The notes under the pieces: model-generated
Seen by the model: only the letters and a program-made list of their open reading frames with translations
Told to the model about the DNA's origin: nothing
Database searches by the model: none
Made by a program: the position numbers and the translations under genes
Shown: piece by piece, positions 35,094-45,973 of the stretch
Numbering within the stretch: the first letter of the stretch is position 1
Layout: each line of letters opens with the position of its first letter
Assembly (NCBI RefSeq): GCF_006539985.1
Contig: NZ_BJOB01000002.1
Span: 1 to 64,000 of the forward strand
Origin: Kurthia gibsonii
GTDB taxonomy: Bacteria > Bacillota > Bacilli > Bacillales_A > Planococcaceae
Length of the DNA: 64,000 bases
Direction of reading: 5' to 3'

Positions 35094-36296
35094 TTGGCTA
35101 AAATAAGAGTAGAAAACGTAAGTAAAATTTTCGGAAAAAAAGTTACGCAAGCAGAAGAGCTTGTGAAGAAGGGAAAGAGTAAATCAACTATTTTAAAAGA
35201 AACAGGCGCAACGGTGGGTGTTTATGATGCGAGTTTTGAAGTAGAAGAAGGCGAAATTTTCGTGATTATGGGGTTATCAGGTAGTGGTAAGTCAACACTT
35301 GTCCGATTACTTAATCGCTTAATTGAACCAACAACCGGTCAGATTTATATTAACGATGCAGATGTATCAAAAATGAATAAAACACAATTACGACAAGTGC
35401 GAAGAAATTCAATTAATATGGTCTTTCAGAATTTTGGGTTATTCCCACATCAAACGATTTTAAAAAACACCGAATATGGATTAAAGGTTCGAGGGGTTCC
35501 AAAGGAAGAGCGTAAAATCAAAGCTGAAAAAGCACTTGAGAACGCGGGACTCATTGATTTCAAAGATCAATATCCAAAGCAATTATCCGGTGGTATGCAG
35601 CAACGTGTAGGTCTTGCACGAGCACTCGCAAACGATGCCGAAATTGTTTTAATGGATGAAGCCTTTTCAGCCCTCGACCCTTTAATACGGAAAGAGATGC
35701 AAGACGAGTTGTTAGAACTTCAACAAAACATGAAGAAGACAATTATCTTTATTACACATGATTTGAATGAAGCGCTGCGTATTGGCGACCGGATCGCGAT
35801 TATGAAAGATGGACAAATTATTCAAATCGGTACAGGTGAAGAGATTTTAACCAATCCAGCTGATGAATATGTAAGTAGCTTCATTGAAGACATCGACCGT
35901 TCTAAAGTATTAACAGCTGAAAACATCATGGTGAAGCCAGTGACGATTAATCCGGCACATGATGGACCCAAAATGGCATTAAAACGTATGAAGGATGAAC
36001 AAGTGAGTATGGTATTAGCAGTAACACCGCCAAAACAACTAGTTGGCTACATAACTGCAGACGATGCGCTGCGCTGTGCAAAAGAAGGTCAAACGAATTT
36101 AATGAATTGTGTGCAACAAGATATTTTAACAGTGCCACATGATTTATTATTAGAAGAAGTGTTGCCAATTATTTCAGATTCAAAAACACCAGTAGCTGTC
36201 ATGAAAAATAATCAGCTTGTTGGCGTTCTTATACGAGGCGTGGTCATCGAAGCTCTCGCGAAAGAAACATCTGCGGAGGTGACGGCACATGAATAA
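35094..36296 (+). CDS. opuAA: Glycine betaine ABC transporter, ATPase
   Basis: Energising subunit of the OpuA osmoprotectant importer, 400 aa. A characteristic N-terminal extension ([20 protein letters not shown]) precedes Walker [10 protein letters not shown] (60-68); [15 protein letters not shown] is near 164 and [12 protein letters not shown] near 186. Two CBS domains occupy the C-terminus (about 279-330 and 345-393); in OpuA these sense ionic strength or bind cyclic di-AMP. The start is TTG at 35094, seven bases after TGAGGTG. It overlaps the permease gene by eight bases. Confidence 0.93.
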   Translation: MAKIRVENVSKIFGKKVTQAEELVKKGKSKSTILKETGATVGVYDASFEVEEGEIFVIMGLSGSGKSTLVRLLNRLIEPTTGQIYINDADVSKMNKTQLRQVRRNSINMVFQNFGLFPHQTILKNTEYGLKVRGVPKEERKIKAEKALENAGLIDFKDQYPKQLSGGMQQRVGLARALANDAEIVLMDEAFSALDPLIRKEMQDELLELQQNMKKTIIFITHDLNEALRIGDRIAIMKDGQIIQIGTGEEILTNPADEYVSSFIEDIDRSKVLTAENIMVKPVTINPAHDGPKMALKRMKDEQVSMVLAVTPPKQLVGYITADDALRCAKEGQTNLMNCVQQDILTVPHDLLLEEVLPIISDSKTPVAVMKNNQLVGVLIRGVVIEALAKETSAEVTAHE

Positions 36297-37140
36297 TTTA
36301 CTCGATCAAATTCCGATGATGCCACTTGCAAAATGGACGAATAATGCAATGGATTATATTACGGAACATGGACAAGGTTTCTTTGATGCAATTCAAGAGA
36401 ATACAGAAAGCATGATGCTTGCCGTTACAGATTTCTTACTTATGGTTCCAGCAATTGTATTTATTTTATTAGTTGCAGTATTAGCATTTTTTGCAACGAA
36501 GAAAAAGCTCGGTTTAACAATTTTTGCAGTACTTGGATTACTATTCATTTATAACCAAGGACTATGGAATGACTTAATGAATACCGTCACACTTGTACTA
36601 TTTGCGAGTTTAATTTCGATTATTATCGGGATTCCTGTTGGTATTTGTATGTCAAAAAGTAGAGTATTTGAAAGTATTATGAAGCCGGTTTTAGACTTCA
36701 TGCAAACAATGCCAGGTTTCGTGTACTTAATTCCAGCTGTTGCATTCTTCGGAATCGGTTTAGTACCTGGGGTATTTGCTTCGATTATTTTCTCAATCCC
36801 ACCAACGATTCGTTTTACGAATTTAGGGATTCAACAAGTACCAAAAGAATTAATTGAGGCATCAGAGTCTTTCGGTAGTACAGGACCACAGAAATTATTC
36901 AACGTAGAACTACCATTAGCAAAATCAACAATTATGGCTGGTGTAAACCAAACGGTTATGCTATCGCTATCAATGGTTGTTATTGCATCGATGATTGGTG
37001 CAGAAGGTTTAGGGCAAAAAGTATTAACAGCTGTACAAAGAGCAGACGTTGGACCAGGTTTTGTAGCTGGTTTAGCACTTGTTATTTTTGCAATCTTAAT
37101 TGATCGTTTAACACAAAGTTTCAATACTAAAAAAGGGTAG
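36289..37140 (+). CDS. opuAB: Glycine betaine ABC transporter, permease
   Basis: Membrane subunit of OpuA, 283 aa, of the BPD_transp_1 family. Several hydrophobic helices are seen, along with the ATPase-coupling loop [18 protein letters not shown] near residue 183 and the following [18 protein letters not shown]. The substrate-binding protein is a separate gene here (37151), as in B. subtilis and unlike the fused lactococcal BusAB. Confidence 0.93.
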   Translation: MNNLLDQIPMMPLAKWTNNAMDYITEHGQGFFDAIQENTESMMLAVTDFLLMVPAIVFILLVAVLAFFATKKKLGLTIFAVLGLLFIYNQGLWNDLMNTVTLVLFASLISIIIGIPVGICMSKSRVFESIMKPVLDFMQTMPGFVYLIPAVAFFGIGLVPGVFASIIFSIPPTIRFTNLGIQQVPKELIEASESFGSTGPQKLFNVELPLAKSTIMAGVNQTVMLSLSMVVIASMIGAEGLGQKVLTAVQRADVGPGFVAGLALVIFAILIDRLTQSFNTKKG

Positions 37141-37150
37141 GGTGAATTAG

Positions 37151-38017
37151 ATGAAATTTTCAAAAACAATGAAAGCAGCAGGACTAGCTTTAGGACTTGG
37201 TCTATCAGCAGTCCTTGCTGGATGCGGTAATTCTTCAAGTTCAGATAAGTCAGATCCAACTATTGAACTTGCATATGTGGAATGGGATACAGAAGTAGCT
37301 TCAACGAATGTCATTGCTGAGGTATTAAAAGAAGAGGGTATTAAAGTCAAAACAACTTCACTTGATAATGCAGTGATGTGGGAAGCTGTCGCAAATAACA
37401 AAGCAGATGCAATGGTAGCTGGCTGGCTACCACATACACATGGTGCGCAACATGATAAGTATAAAGACCAAGTAGAGGATTTAGGTGTTAACTTAAAAGG
37501 TGCTAAAATTGGTTTAGTTGTACCAGATTACATGAAGGTTGATTCAATTGAAGATTTAAAAGATCAAGCGAAAAAAGAAATCACAGGTATTGAGCCAGGA
37601 GCAGGCATCATGGGTGCTACAGAAAAGGCTTTAAAAGATTATAAAAACTTAAGTGATTGGAAACTAAAACAATCTTCTTCAGGTGCGATGACTGTAGCAC
37701 TTGGTCAAGCTATCAAGAAGAAAGAAGATATTGTTATTACAGGATGGGCACCACACTGGATGTTCCAAAAATATGATTTAAAATTCTTAAAAGATACGAA
37801 AAAAGTATATGGTGGCGAAGAACAAATTCATACATTCGCTTCTAAAAAGCTAAAAGAGAAATCACCAGATGCTTATAAAATTTTGAAAAACTTTAACTGG
37901 ACAACAGATGATATTGAATCAGTTATGTTAGATATTCATGATGGTACACCACCAGAACAAGCTGCAAAAACTTGGATTAAAGAAAACCAAACAAAAGTAG
38001 CAGAGTGGACAAAATAA
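37151..38017 (+). CDS. opuAC: Glycine betaine-binding lipoprotein
   Basis: Extracellular betaine receptor of OpuA, 288 aa. The lipobox VLAGC places the lipidated cysteine at residue 25. The OpuAC domain shows the ELAYVEWDTEVASTNV and VAGWLPHTHGAQHD segments and a second aromatic patch (TGWAPHWMFQKYDLKFL), whose tryptophans form the cage for the quaternary ammonium group. It ends the operon; a terminator follows. Confidence 0.94.
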   Translation: MKFSKTMKAAGLALGLGLSAVLAGCGNSSSSDKSDPTIELAYVEWDTEVASTNVIAEVLKEEGIKVKTTSLDNAVMWEAVANNKADAMVAGWLPHTHGAQHDKYKDQVEDLGVNLKGAKIGLVVPDYMKVDSIEDLKDQAKKEITGIEPGAGIMGATEKALKDYKNLSDWKLKQSSSGAMTVALGQAIKKKEDIVITGWAPHWMFQKYDLKFLKDTKKVYGGEEQIHTFASKKLKEKSPDAYKILKNFNWTTDDIESVMLDIHDGTPPEQAAKTWIKENQTKVAEWTK

Positions 38018-38030
38018 TCGTGTAATAAAT

Positions 38031-38076
38031 AAATCCTATGTAGTGAACATATGAAAGTTCACGCATAGGATTTTTT
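38031..38076 (+). terminator. Intrinsic terminator of opuA operon
   Basis: AAATCCTATG-T-AGTGAAC (38031-38048) pairs with GTTCAC-G-CATAGGATTT (38057-38073) and is followed by TTT. Confidence 0.88.
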
Positions 38077-38082
38077 ACATTA

Positions 38083-38118
38083 AAAAACGAGGTCTACGCA
38101 CGGTAAGGCCTCGTTTTT
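38083..38118 (-). terminator. Terminator of the DUF4309 lipoprotein gene
   Basis: AAAAACGAGG (38084-38093) pairs with CCTCGTTTTT (38109-38118). Flanking A- and T-tracts allow function on both strands. Confidence 0.8.
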
Positions 38119-38124
38119 AATTAA

Positions 38125-38889
38125 TTAACCACGTCCACCCATTGGTTCTGAAGCACGTTGATTAAATATGGAAATATGATCTAATTTTTTTGTTTTTGTT
38201 GGACCAACAAATTTCAGCGTATTTTTTCCGACTTTATAATTTAAAATTGTATCTTTACCATTATAGGTTGTTGAAGATGGCTTACCACCAATAGCTATAA
38301 TATCTGAAAATGTAATATCTGATAGTTTAAATGAACTGTCAGGTGCTACGAAAGTGCGCACATCATAAACACGATCTCCGCGCCCAATGGCAAAAGCATA
38401 GGTTACTTTTCCTTTCTTTTTATATTCAATATAATTCGTATTATTAGAGAATGTTGTAGCGGGTTTTCCCCATTTGTTTGTAATGTCTTCATAAACCGAT
38501 TTTCCACTTTCAAATGGAACACCTTCTGTCATACCATTTTTTGCTGTTTTGAATTGGTTTTGTAAAAAATCACGTAAGATAGGTTTTACCGTGTCTTTTG
38601 ATTTTGTTTCGATTTTTTTAGAAGAAGTAGATGTTACAGTAGTGTCTTCTTTTTTACTAGCCTCTGTTTGTACACCCTCTGTTTGTACATCTTCTGTTTG
38701 TACATCTTCTGTTTGTACATCTTCTGTTTGTACATCTTCTGTTTGTACATCTTCTGTTTTCGCTGTCGTGTTTTCAGCTGCCTGTGTTTTAGGCACTTCC
38801 TTTTCAGGAGTTGCTTCTGGCTCTCCGCAAGCAACAAGTAGCAGTGAAGAAGCTGCAAGTAAACTAGCTAGTTTTGTATAAGTTTTCAT
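38125..38889 (-). CDS. DUF4309 (YjgB-like) lipoprotein with TEDVQ repeats
   Basis: Lipoprotein of 254 aa (LVAC, cysteine 21). After the anchor comes a low-complexity acidic linker with six five-residue repeats at residues 45-74 (TEDVQ five times, then TEGVQ), then a DUF4309 domain (about residues 100-240). Typical domain segments are ILRDFLQNQFKTAKNG, YEDITNKWGKPATTF, YAFAIGRGDRVYDVRTF and IGGKPSSTTYNGKDT. The function of the domain is not known to me. The gene is monocistronic, with terminators on both sides. The linker repeats are encoded by near-identical 15-bp units, so the linker length probably varies between strains. Confidence 0.8.
   Translation of the reverse strand: MKTYTKLASLLAASSLLLVACGEPEATPEKEVPKTQAAENTTAKTEDVQTEDVQTEDVQTEDVQTEDVQTEGVQTEASKKEDTTVTSTSSKKIETKSKDTVKPILRDFLQNQFKTAKNGMTEGVPFESGKSVYEDITNKWGKPATTFSNNTNYIEYKKKGKVTYAFAIGRGDRVYDVRTFVAPDSSFKLSDITFSDIIAIGGKPSSTTYNGKDTILNYKVGKNTLKFVGPTKTKKLDHISIFNQRASEPMGGRG
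38668..38757 (-). repeat. 15-bp tandem repeat (six copies) in lipoprotein linker
   Basis: The unit TTGTACATCTTCTGT (plus strand) recurs six times. Copies are nearly identical; the promoter-distal one differs (CACCCT in place of CATCTT). Its length is a multiple of three, so gain or loss of copies keeps the frame. Confidence 0.9.
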
Positions 38890-39047
38890 CGAATCTCCTC
38901 CTTTTAATCGTTTATATTCTCTATTAAATTATACCAAATAAAAAGAATACAACTACTACAAATAGCAGCAAAAATTGTTAAGAAGTTTCAATATTTTTTA
39001 TCTTTTTGTTATATTCATAAAATAAAGAGATGGAATGGTCAAAGTAT

Positions 39048-39086
39048 AAAACCCGAAATTGCACTATATGGTGCAATTTCGGGTTT
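39048..39086 (-). terminator. Terminator of the 5'-nucleotidase gene
   Basis: AAACCCGAAATTGCAC (39049-39064) pairs with GTGCAATTTCGGGTTT (39071-39086) around a six-base loop. Confidence 0.88.
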
Positions 39087-39092
39087 TAAAAT

Positions 39093-40862
39093 TTATTGTA
39101 CTTCTTTTAAACGAGGTTCTACAACAGAAGAAGCATCTACTGTTTTTAAGTTTGTAATATATTGAATGAATGCATCTGTATCTAAACCAAGATCATCGAT
39201 TACTTTTGCTTCTTTAAACGTAGGGAATTGGTCACCGCCACCTACTAAGAAGTCGTTGATTACTGCTTTATATGTTTTCGCTTCATCAATCTTTTCGCCA
39301 TTTACGAATACATCAACTACTGCTTTATCTTTATATGTGTATGTTAAACCAGAAACTTCTAAACCATATCCACCTGTAAATTGATTATTAATTGCAGATT
39401 TAACTTGAGCACCTGTTAATTCAACGATTTTTAAAATGTTACCGAAAGGTTGAACGCCTTGTGCAGCGCCACGTGAAATCACAAATGAATCGCCAGAAGC
39501 AGTTGCATCTAAGTCAGAGCGAACGCCACCAGAGTTTGTGAAAGCAAAGTCAACTGAAGCATCTTTTGCTTTTGCAAATGCTAACTGACCATCTGTTACA
39601 AGGTTCCCTACAGGTGAGCCACCTAGTGGATAGGCTACACGTTCACGTGAGATTTTTGCTGTATTCATATTTGCGATTGGTTGGTCCATTACTTTCCCAA
39701 CAATATTTTTTGCTTCTTGAATAATACCATTTACTTTTTTAGATACTTTATTTTTCATAATCGTTGTTTCTGTTTGTGTATAGTTATATTTAATTTTAGC
39801 TGCTGGTGTCTTCATAAAGTCTTTTGTTTTTGAACTTAGTGTACCTGTTACAACTGAATAAGCAGATGCATAGTTATATGCTTCAACTACGCGAACACCT
39901 TTGTACGTGCCGTTAGCATAGCCATGATTATGACCAGCAAAAACGACGTCAATTGAGTTCGACGGATCGAGTTTATTTGCTGTTTTCAACATATCAATTA
40001 CATCGCCTGTTAAATGTGAATTTTCTTGTGTTTCAATAGAAGAATTGGCATCTTTATCGACTTCGACAGATGAGTGAGCGACAACGGCGATTGCTTTTAC
40101 GCCTTGTTTACGTAATTCTTTTGTATATTTTGCAACAGCTTGTCCAGGGTCCACTACATCGATATCTTTTGTATGTTGTGCTAAAACGACTTCTTTAATA
40201 CGTGGTGTTACAATGCCGATGAAGCCGACTTTTACACCGCCGATTGTTTTAACTGTATAAGGTTTGAAGCCTTTAACTAATTTTTTTGTCTTTTTATCAA
40301 CTACATTTGCTGAAAGAATCTCCATTTTAGAAGTTGTTTGTTTATAATCTTCTACGAATTCATAGTTTTGTGTTACACCTTTGATGGGTTTTTTACCTTT
40401 CCAAATACGTTGGAATTCGTCTAAACCTTCATCGAATTCATGGTTTCCAAGTGCACCAATCGAGAAATTCATTGCATTTAAAATATTCATTGTTGGTTCA
40501 TCTTGTAAAAGACTTGAGATAGCAGGAGAGCCACCTACTGTATCACCAGCATGAATTGAAAGTGAATTAGAAGTTGTTGATTTCAACTTATTTGCTTTTG
40601 CAAAAGCAGCTTTTTCTTGTTCGAAGTTATACGCTAAAGAAGCCATCCCACCGACTGGCGTACCTACATTATCTTTTTTGTTATTCCCATCAATATAACC
40701 GTGTAAGTCGTTCATACTTAAAAGTTGTACAGGGATTTTTTTCTCTACTACTTTTTTACTTGTTGTTTTAGCTGTTGCATTGATTCCTGCACCGAAAGAA
40801 AATGGTACGGTAGTTAGTAATGCAGCAACGCTTAATGAAGTAATAATCTTCGATTTAAACAT
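39093..40862 (-). CDS. Secreted 5'-nucleotidase/2',3'-cyclic phosphodiesterase family protein
   Basis: Exported UshA-type metallophosphoesterase of about 589 aa. A signal peptide (hydrophobic 6-25) precedes the calcineurin-like domain, with metal ligands in MNDLHGY (D52, H54), HAGDTVGGSP, GNHEFDEG near 140 and VFAGHNHGY near 308. The C-terminal nucleotide-binding domain has NSGGVRSDL and GGYGLEVSGL near 500. There is no LPXTG sorting motif, so the protein is probably released. Likely role: dephosphorylating extracellular nucleotides, perhaps feeding the nucleoside catabolism genes deoB and pdp. Of two adjacent ATGs, 40862 has better spacing (8) from AAGGGGTG than 40865 (5). Confidence 0.88.
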   Translation of the reverse strand: MFKSKIITSLSVAALLTTVPFSFGAGINATAKTTSKKVVEKKIPVQLLSMNDLHGYIDGNNKKDNVGTPVGGMASLAYNFEQEKAAFAKANKLKSTTSNSLSIHAGDTVGGSPAISSLLQDEPTMNILNAMNFSIGALGNHEFDEGLDEFQRIWKGKKPIKGVTQNYEFVEDYKQTTSKMEILSANVVDKKTKKLVKGFKPYTVKTIGGVKVGFIGIVTPRIKEVVLAQHTKDIDVVDPGQAVAKYTKELRKQGVKAIAVVAHSSVEVDKDANSSIETQENSHLTGDVIDMLKTANKLDPSNSIDVVFAGHNHGYANGTYKGVRVVEAYNYASAYSVVTGTLSSKTKDFMKTPAAKIKYNYTQTETTIMKNKVSKKVNGIIQEAKNIVGKVMDQPIANMNTAKISRERVAYPLGGSPVGNLVTDGQLAFAKAKDASVDFAFTNSGGVRSDLDATASGDSFVISRGAAQGVQPFGNILKIVELTGAQVKSAINNQFTGGYGLEVSGLTYTYKDKAVVDVFVNGEKIDEAKTYKAVINDFLVGGGDQFPTFKEAKVIDDLGLDTDAFIQYITNLKTVDASSVVEPRLKEVQ

Positions 40863-41169
40863 CATTTCGCCACCCCTTAAAATAAAATTGTTTCCTCCTA
40901 AATATAAGAATTACATCCTGAAATAGCAATATATTATTGAATTATTTGATTTAACAGAAAATATAGTTTTTTTAGATATTGTTATAAAAATACAATTTGT
41001 ATAAATATAAAATAAGCTAAAAGTAATAAGTCAGACATTAGACGTTAGTCATTTGAACATCTGCTAGCAAGTAAGTGATTAAGATGTCTATAGTAAAAAA
41101 ATAAATCTAAACAAAATAAAAACTAGTAATGAATGTAAAAAAACACACTCTTTACTAGTTGAAATGTAT
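40863..41169. other. Intergenic stretch with lexA terminator
   Basis: About 300 AT-rich bases without a gene. They contain the upstream region of the 5'-nucleotidase gene and, at 41121-41160, the minus-strand terminator of lexA. A weak inverted repeat (ACATCT near 41055 with AGATGT near 41080) is also present. I see nothing else. Confidence 0.6.
41121..41160 (-). terminator. Intrinsic terminator of lexA
   Basis: AACTAGTAA on each arm (41121-41129 and its complement at 41152-41160), extended inward by an imperfect stem. On the minus strand it ends in TTTTTATTTTG. Confidence 0.75.
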
Positions 41170-41817
41170 TTAAAATGAATGAATATTTCTGTATAGACCA
41201 ACTACTTTACCTAAAATCGATACGTTTTGAACAATAATTGGTTCCATTGAAGAATTCTCAGGTTGCAAACGGTAATAACCGTCTTCTTTATAGAAACGTT
41301 TTACCGTTGCTTCGTCGTCTTCAGTCATTGCCACAACGATCTCACCGTTATTTGCAGAAGACTGTTGTTTCACAATGACATAGTCACCATCTAGAATACC
41401 TGCTTCAATCATCGACTCACCCATAATTTCTAGCATAAAAATATGGTCATCAGATGTACCATATGTATGTGGAATTGGGAAGTACTCTTCAATATTTTCA
41501 ATTGCTGTGATGGGCATACCTGCTGTTACTTTACCAAGAAGTGGAACATGCATCACACCTTGTTTTGTAGCCGTAGTCGATTCAAAAGGATTTAAAATTT
41601 CAATTGCACGAGGTTTCGTTTTATCGCGACGGATATAACCCTTACTTTCTAAACGTTCTAAATGTCCGTGTACAGTTGAACTAGAAGCTAATCCAACAGC
41701 CAACCCAATCTCGCGTACAGAAGGCGGATAACCCTTACTTTGTACTTCCTCTTTAATAAAATTTAAAATCGCTTCTTGACGCTTTGAAAGTTTTGTTTTT
41801 TTCAATGCAGTGTTCAC
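41170..41817 (-). CDS. lexA: SOS repressor LexA
   Basis: Repressor of the DNA-damage response that cleaves itself when RecA filaments form. The winged-helix N-terminus has [20 protein letters not shown]. The cleavage site is Ala99-Gly100 (KVTAGMPI), and the catalytic pair is Ser135 (MGESMIEAG) and Lys173 ([10 protein letters not shown]). The start is uncertain: a GTG at 41817 lies six bases after GAGGTG and gives 215 aa. A GTG at 41826 overlaps that site, and a TTG at 41805 matches the B. subtilis N-terminus best. LexA boxes in the divergent promoter indicate autoregulation. Confidence 0.95.
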   Translation of the reverse strand: MNTALKKTKLSKRQEAILNFIKEEVQSKGYPPSVREIGLAVGLASSSTVHGHLERLESKGYIRRDKTKPRAIEILNPFESTTATKQGVMHVPLLGKVTAGMPITAIENIEEYFPIPHTYGTSDDHIFMLEIMGESMIEAGILDGDYVIVKQQSSANNGEIVVAMTEDDEATVKRFYKEDGYYRLQPENSSMEPIIVQNVSILGKVVGLYRNIHSF

Positions 41818-41881
41818 AACCTTCACCTCAACTTCCTACTATATTTTGTATTTTGAGTATAACATCGTAGAAAATCAAATG

Positions 41882-41950
41882 CAAACAATTGTTCTGAAAA
41901 AACCGTTGACAAAAACAAGTGTTCGAGTTTATGATGGGAACAAACATTCT
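41882..41950. promoter_or_regulatory. Three LexA boxes in the lexA-yneA divergent promoter
   Basis: Against the Bacillus consensus CGAAC-N4-GTTCG: box 1 CAAAC-AATT-GTTCT (41882-41895), box 2 AAAAC-AAGT-GTTCG (41912-41925), box 3 GGAAC-AAAC-ATTCT (41937-41950). A TTGACA at 41905-41910 with TATGAT at 41930-41935 (19-base spacer) is the probable yneA promoter. Box 2 lies in its spacer and box 3 at the start of transcription. Confidence 0.8.
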
Positions 41951-41977
41951 AGTAAAAAGTTGGAAGGGGAAATTCAG

Positions 41978-42939
<962 letters not shown>

Positions 42940-43079
42940 AATTTTTTCTCTAAAATGTCTTTTTAAGTTTTTAAATCGTTATTTTTAAGCTTTTTTCAGG
43001 ATTTTTGAGCTGAATACTTGCTAAATTGCTGTATTTTTCATACCTTTAATGTAGTGATTAGGTCGAAAGGATGAAAATT

Positions 43080-43316
43080 ATGCTATCAAAAGAAAAACTA
43101 GCGCGTATTAGTGAATTATCAAAAAAGAAAAAAGCAGGTACATTGACTGTTGAAGAAGCAAAAGAACAGACGACACTGCGCCAAGAATATTTAGATACAT
43201 TCCGTAAAACAATGCGTAATACAATCGAAAACGTTCGTATTTTCGATCCAAATGGTGAAGAAGTAACGCCAGAGAAAATTCGTGAAAAGCAAAAAACAAA
43301 CGGACGTCTAAACTAA
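43080..43316 (+). CDS. ynzC: YnzC (DUF896) protein
   Basis: Small helical DUF896 protein of 78 aa. In B. subtilis it is the third gene after yneA-yneB. The pattern LRQEYLDTFRKTMRNTIENV followed by DPNGEEVTPEKIR is typical. The ATG at 43080 is nine bases after AAAGG; the ATG at 43071 abuts that site. The 140-base gap from yneB may hold its own promoter. The function is not established. Confidence 0.88.
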   Translation: MLSKEKLARISELSKKKKAGTLTVEEAKEQTTLRQEYLDTFRKTMRNTIENVRIFDPNGEEVTPEKIREKQKTNGRLN

Positions 43317-43329
43317 TAAACTAACAAGT

Positions 43330-43377
43330 AAAAACGCACACAATTATGACGAAAATCCACAATTGTGTGCGTTTTTT
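43330..43377 (+). terminator. Intrinsic terminator of ynzC
   Basis: A 16-bp perfect stem (43330-43345 with 43361-43376) and a T-tract. Confidence 0.9.
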
Positions 43378-43483
43378 CATGGATAATCGTCTAACGTCAA
43401 TTATAACCATTGTTTTATAGTCGATTCTTGACTAAACTAGAGATAGTAATACATTTTGTATAGAAGAAAGGATGTCAACTTTA

Positions 43484-45481
43484 ATGACGCAACAAGCAGA
43501 TCAGTTAGCAATTAATGCGATTCGTACTTTATCAATTGATGCAATTGAAAAAGCAAATTCAGGACACCCAGGTTTACCAATGGGCGCAGCACCAATGGCG
43601 TACACGCTATGGACAAAACAACTACAACATAATCCTCAAAATCCATCATGGTTCAACCGTGATCGTTTTATCCTTTCAGCGGGTCATGGCTCAATGCTTT
43701 TATATAGTCTACTTCACTTAGGTGGTTACGACTTACCAATGGAAGAAATTAAAAACTTCCGTCAATGGGGTTCTTTAACACCAGGTCACCCTGAATTTGG
43801 ACATACAGTCGGTGTAGAAGCTACTACAGGTCCATTAGGTCAAGGCATTTCAATGGCAGTAGGCATGGCAATGGCTGAATCTCATTTAGCAGCAGTATAC
43901 AACAAACCAGAACACAATATTATCGATCACTATACATACGTGTTATGTGGTGATGGTGATTTAATGGAAGGTGTTTCTGCCGAAGCCGCGTCATTAGCAG
44001 GTCATCTACAATTAGAAAAATTAATCGTATTATACGATAGTAACGATATTTCATTAGATGGTGATTTAAACAAATCATTCTCAGATGATACAGCTGCACG
44101 TTATAAATCATATGGCTGGAACTACTTATTAGTAGAAGACGGTACAGATGTGACAGCAATCAATCAAGCAATCGAAAATGCAAAAACATCAAATAAACCA
44201 ACATTAATTGAGATTAAAACAATTATTGGTCATGGTTCACCGAATAAATCGGGTAAATCAGATTCTCATGGTGCGCCATTAGGTACAGAAGAAGTTGCTT
44301 TAACAAAAGCGAATTACGACTGGACATATGAGCCATTCGAAATTCCAGAAGAAGTATATGAAACATTCAAAGAAGCAGCTGAAACACATGGTGTACAAGC
44401 AGAAGCAGCTTGGAATGATGCATTTGCAGCATATAAAGCAGAATTCCCAGAATTAGCAGCTCAATTAGAACAAGCAATCAAAGGTGAATTCCCAGAAAAC
44501 TTTGATGCAGAATTCCCAGTATATGAAGCAGGTAAATCAGTTGCGACACGTTCATCTTCTGGTGATATGATTAATGCAATTGCTAAAACTGTTCCTTCAT
44601 TCTTCGGTGGTAGTGCCGATTTAGCTGGATCAAACAAAACAACAATCAAAGGTGCTGGTGATTTCTCAGCACATGACCGCGCTGGTCGTAACATTTGGTT
44701 TGGTGTACGTGAATTTGCAATGGGCGCAGCATTAAACGGTATGGCACTTCATGGTGGATTGAATGTCTTCGGTGGTACGTTCTTCGTATTCTCTGATTAT
44801 GTACGTCCAGCAGTTCGTCTATCTGCATTAATGGGATTACCTGTAACATATGTATTCACACATGACTCAGTAGCTGTTGGTGAAGATGGTCCAACACACG
44901 AACCAATCGAGCATTTAGCCGCTTTACGTGCAATGCCGAATTTATCAGTAATTCGTCCAGCAGATGCAAATGAATCAGTAGCAGCTTGGAAGTTAGCGTT
45001 AACTTCTAAAAACCGTCCAACTGCACTTGTTTTATCACGTCAAAACCTACCTGTTCTTGATGTAGATCAAACTGTATTACATGCAGGTGTTGAAAAAGGT
45101 GCCTACGTTGTAGCAAAAGCTTCAAAAGAAGTAGCAGATGCATTATTAATCGCAACAGGTTCAGAAGTGCAACTAGCAGTAGCTGCAAAAGAAGTATTAG
45201 CAAAAGAAGGTATTGAAGTATCTGTTATCTCAATGCCTGATACAGCACGTTTTGATGAGCAAGATGCTGCATACAAAGAATCTGTATTACCAAAAGCAGT
45301 AACAAAACGACTTGCAATCGAAATGGCTTCATCATTCGGTTGGCATAAATATACTGGTTTCGAAGGTGATGTTCTTGCAATCGATACATTTGGTGCAAGT
45401 GCACCTGGAGATACAGTGATTGAAAAATACGGTTTCACAGTTGAAAATGTTGTTGCGAAAGTGAAAGCATTATTTAATTAA
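43484..45481 (+). CDS. tkt: Transketolase
   Basis: Thiamine-diphosphate enzyme of the non-oxidative pentose phosphate pathway, 665 aa. The N-terminal signature [20 protein letters not shown], the ThDP motif [20 protein letters not shown] near 155 and the [20 protein letters not shown] segment near 468 are all intact. The ATG at 43484 follows AAAGGATG; an ATG at 43472 overlaps that site. Position between ynzC and yneF is the conserved one. Codon use is of the highly expressed type (A/T-ending, few rare codons). Confidence 0.97.
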   Translation: MTQQADQLAINAIRTLSIDAIEKANSGHPGLPMGAAPMAYTLWTKQLQHNPQNPSWFNRDRFILSAGHGSMLLYSLLHLGGYDLPMEEIKNFRQWGSLTPGHPEFGHTVGVEATTGPLGQGISMAVGMAMAESHLAAVYNKPEHNIIDHYTYVLCGDGDLMEGVSAEAASLAGHLQLEKLIVLYDSNDISLDGDLNKSFSDDTAARYKSYGWNYLLVEDGTDVTAINQAIENAKTSNKPTLIEIKTIIGHGSPNKSGKSDSHGAPLGTEEVALTKANYDWTYEPFEIPEEVYETFKEAAETHGVQAEAAWNDAFAAYKAEFPELAAQLEQAIKGEFPENFDAEFPVYEAGKSVATRSSSGDMINAIAKTVPSFFGGSADLAGSNKTTIKGAGDFSAHDRAGRNIWFGVREFAMGAALNGMALHGGLNVFGGTFFVFSDYVRPAVRLSALMGLPVTYVFTHDSVAVGEDGPTHEPIEHLAALRAMPNLSVIRPADANESVAAWKLALTSKNRPTALVLSRQNLPVLDVDQTVLHAGVEKGAYVVAKASKEVADALLIATGSEVQLAVAAKEVLAKEGIEVSVISMPDTARFDEQDAAYKESVLPKAVTKRLAIEMASSFGWHKYTGFEGDVLAIDTFGASAPGDTVIEKYGFTVENVVAKVKALFN

Positions 45482-45493
45482 TCCGTACACAAT

Positions 45494-45528
45494 AAAATCC
45501 CGAAATGTTTGACGTTTCGGGATTTTTT
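45494..45528 (+). terminator. Intrinsic terminator of tkt
   Basis: AAAATCCCGAAA (45494-45505) pairs with TTTCGGGATTTT (45515-45526), followed by T residues. Confidence 0.88.
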
Positions 45529-45672
45529 TATTCAACAAACGATTTCTCATATGTAGCATAATTAATTAATTTTTCATGAAATCTACGACAAATGTAGATA
45601 GGCTATGTTTTTTATTGTATAATCCTTCATGGAGAGTATTATCTCGTATGTGAAAATAGAGGAGGAACACAA

Positions 45673-45912
45673 GTGAGTACAGGTCTTGCCATTACATTCA
45701 TCATCCTTGCGTTAATCGTTGGTCTTGTGGGTGGATTTTTCATCGCACGCCAATACATGATGAAGTATTTAAAAGAAAACCCACCAATCAACGAAGATAT
45801 GCTTCGTATGATGATGACTCAAATGGGACGCAAACCATCTGAGAAACAGGTTCGCCAAGTGATGAGCCAAATGAGTAAAGCAACAGATAAAATGGATAAA
45901 AAGAAGAAATAA
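45673..45912 (+). CDS. yneF: YneF (UPF0154) membrane protein
   Basis: Single-span membrane protein of 79 aa with an N-terminal helix (residues 4-24) and a conserved tail ([20 protein letters not shown], then KQVRQVM). It belongs to UPF0154, whose function is unknown. It starts with GTG after GAGGAGG and lies in its usual place downstream of tkt. Confidence 0.9.
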   Translation: MSTGLAITFIILALIVGLVGGFFIARQYMMKYLKENPPINEDMLRMMMTQMGRKPSEKQVRQVMSQMSKATDKMDKKKK

Positions 45913-45933
45913 TTTATTCGTTAAGATAAACCA

Positions 45934-45968
45934 AAAAAGTGAGGCCTCATTAGTAGGTCTCACTTTTT
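45934..45968. terminator. Bidirectional terminator between yneF and the convergent hydrolase
   Basis: AAAAAGTGAGGCCT (45934-45947) pairs with AGGTCTCACTTTTT (45955-45968) with one wobble. Tracts on both sides fit convergent use. Confidence 0.85.
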
Positions 45969-45973
45969 ATATG

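Noticed and set aside
38549..38881. Plus-strand open frame of 110 codons opposite the lipoprotein
   Set aside because: It is a shadow of the TEDVQ repeat on the other strand (repeating VCTSS) with no ribosome site.
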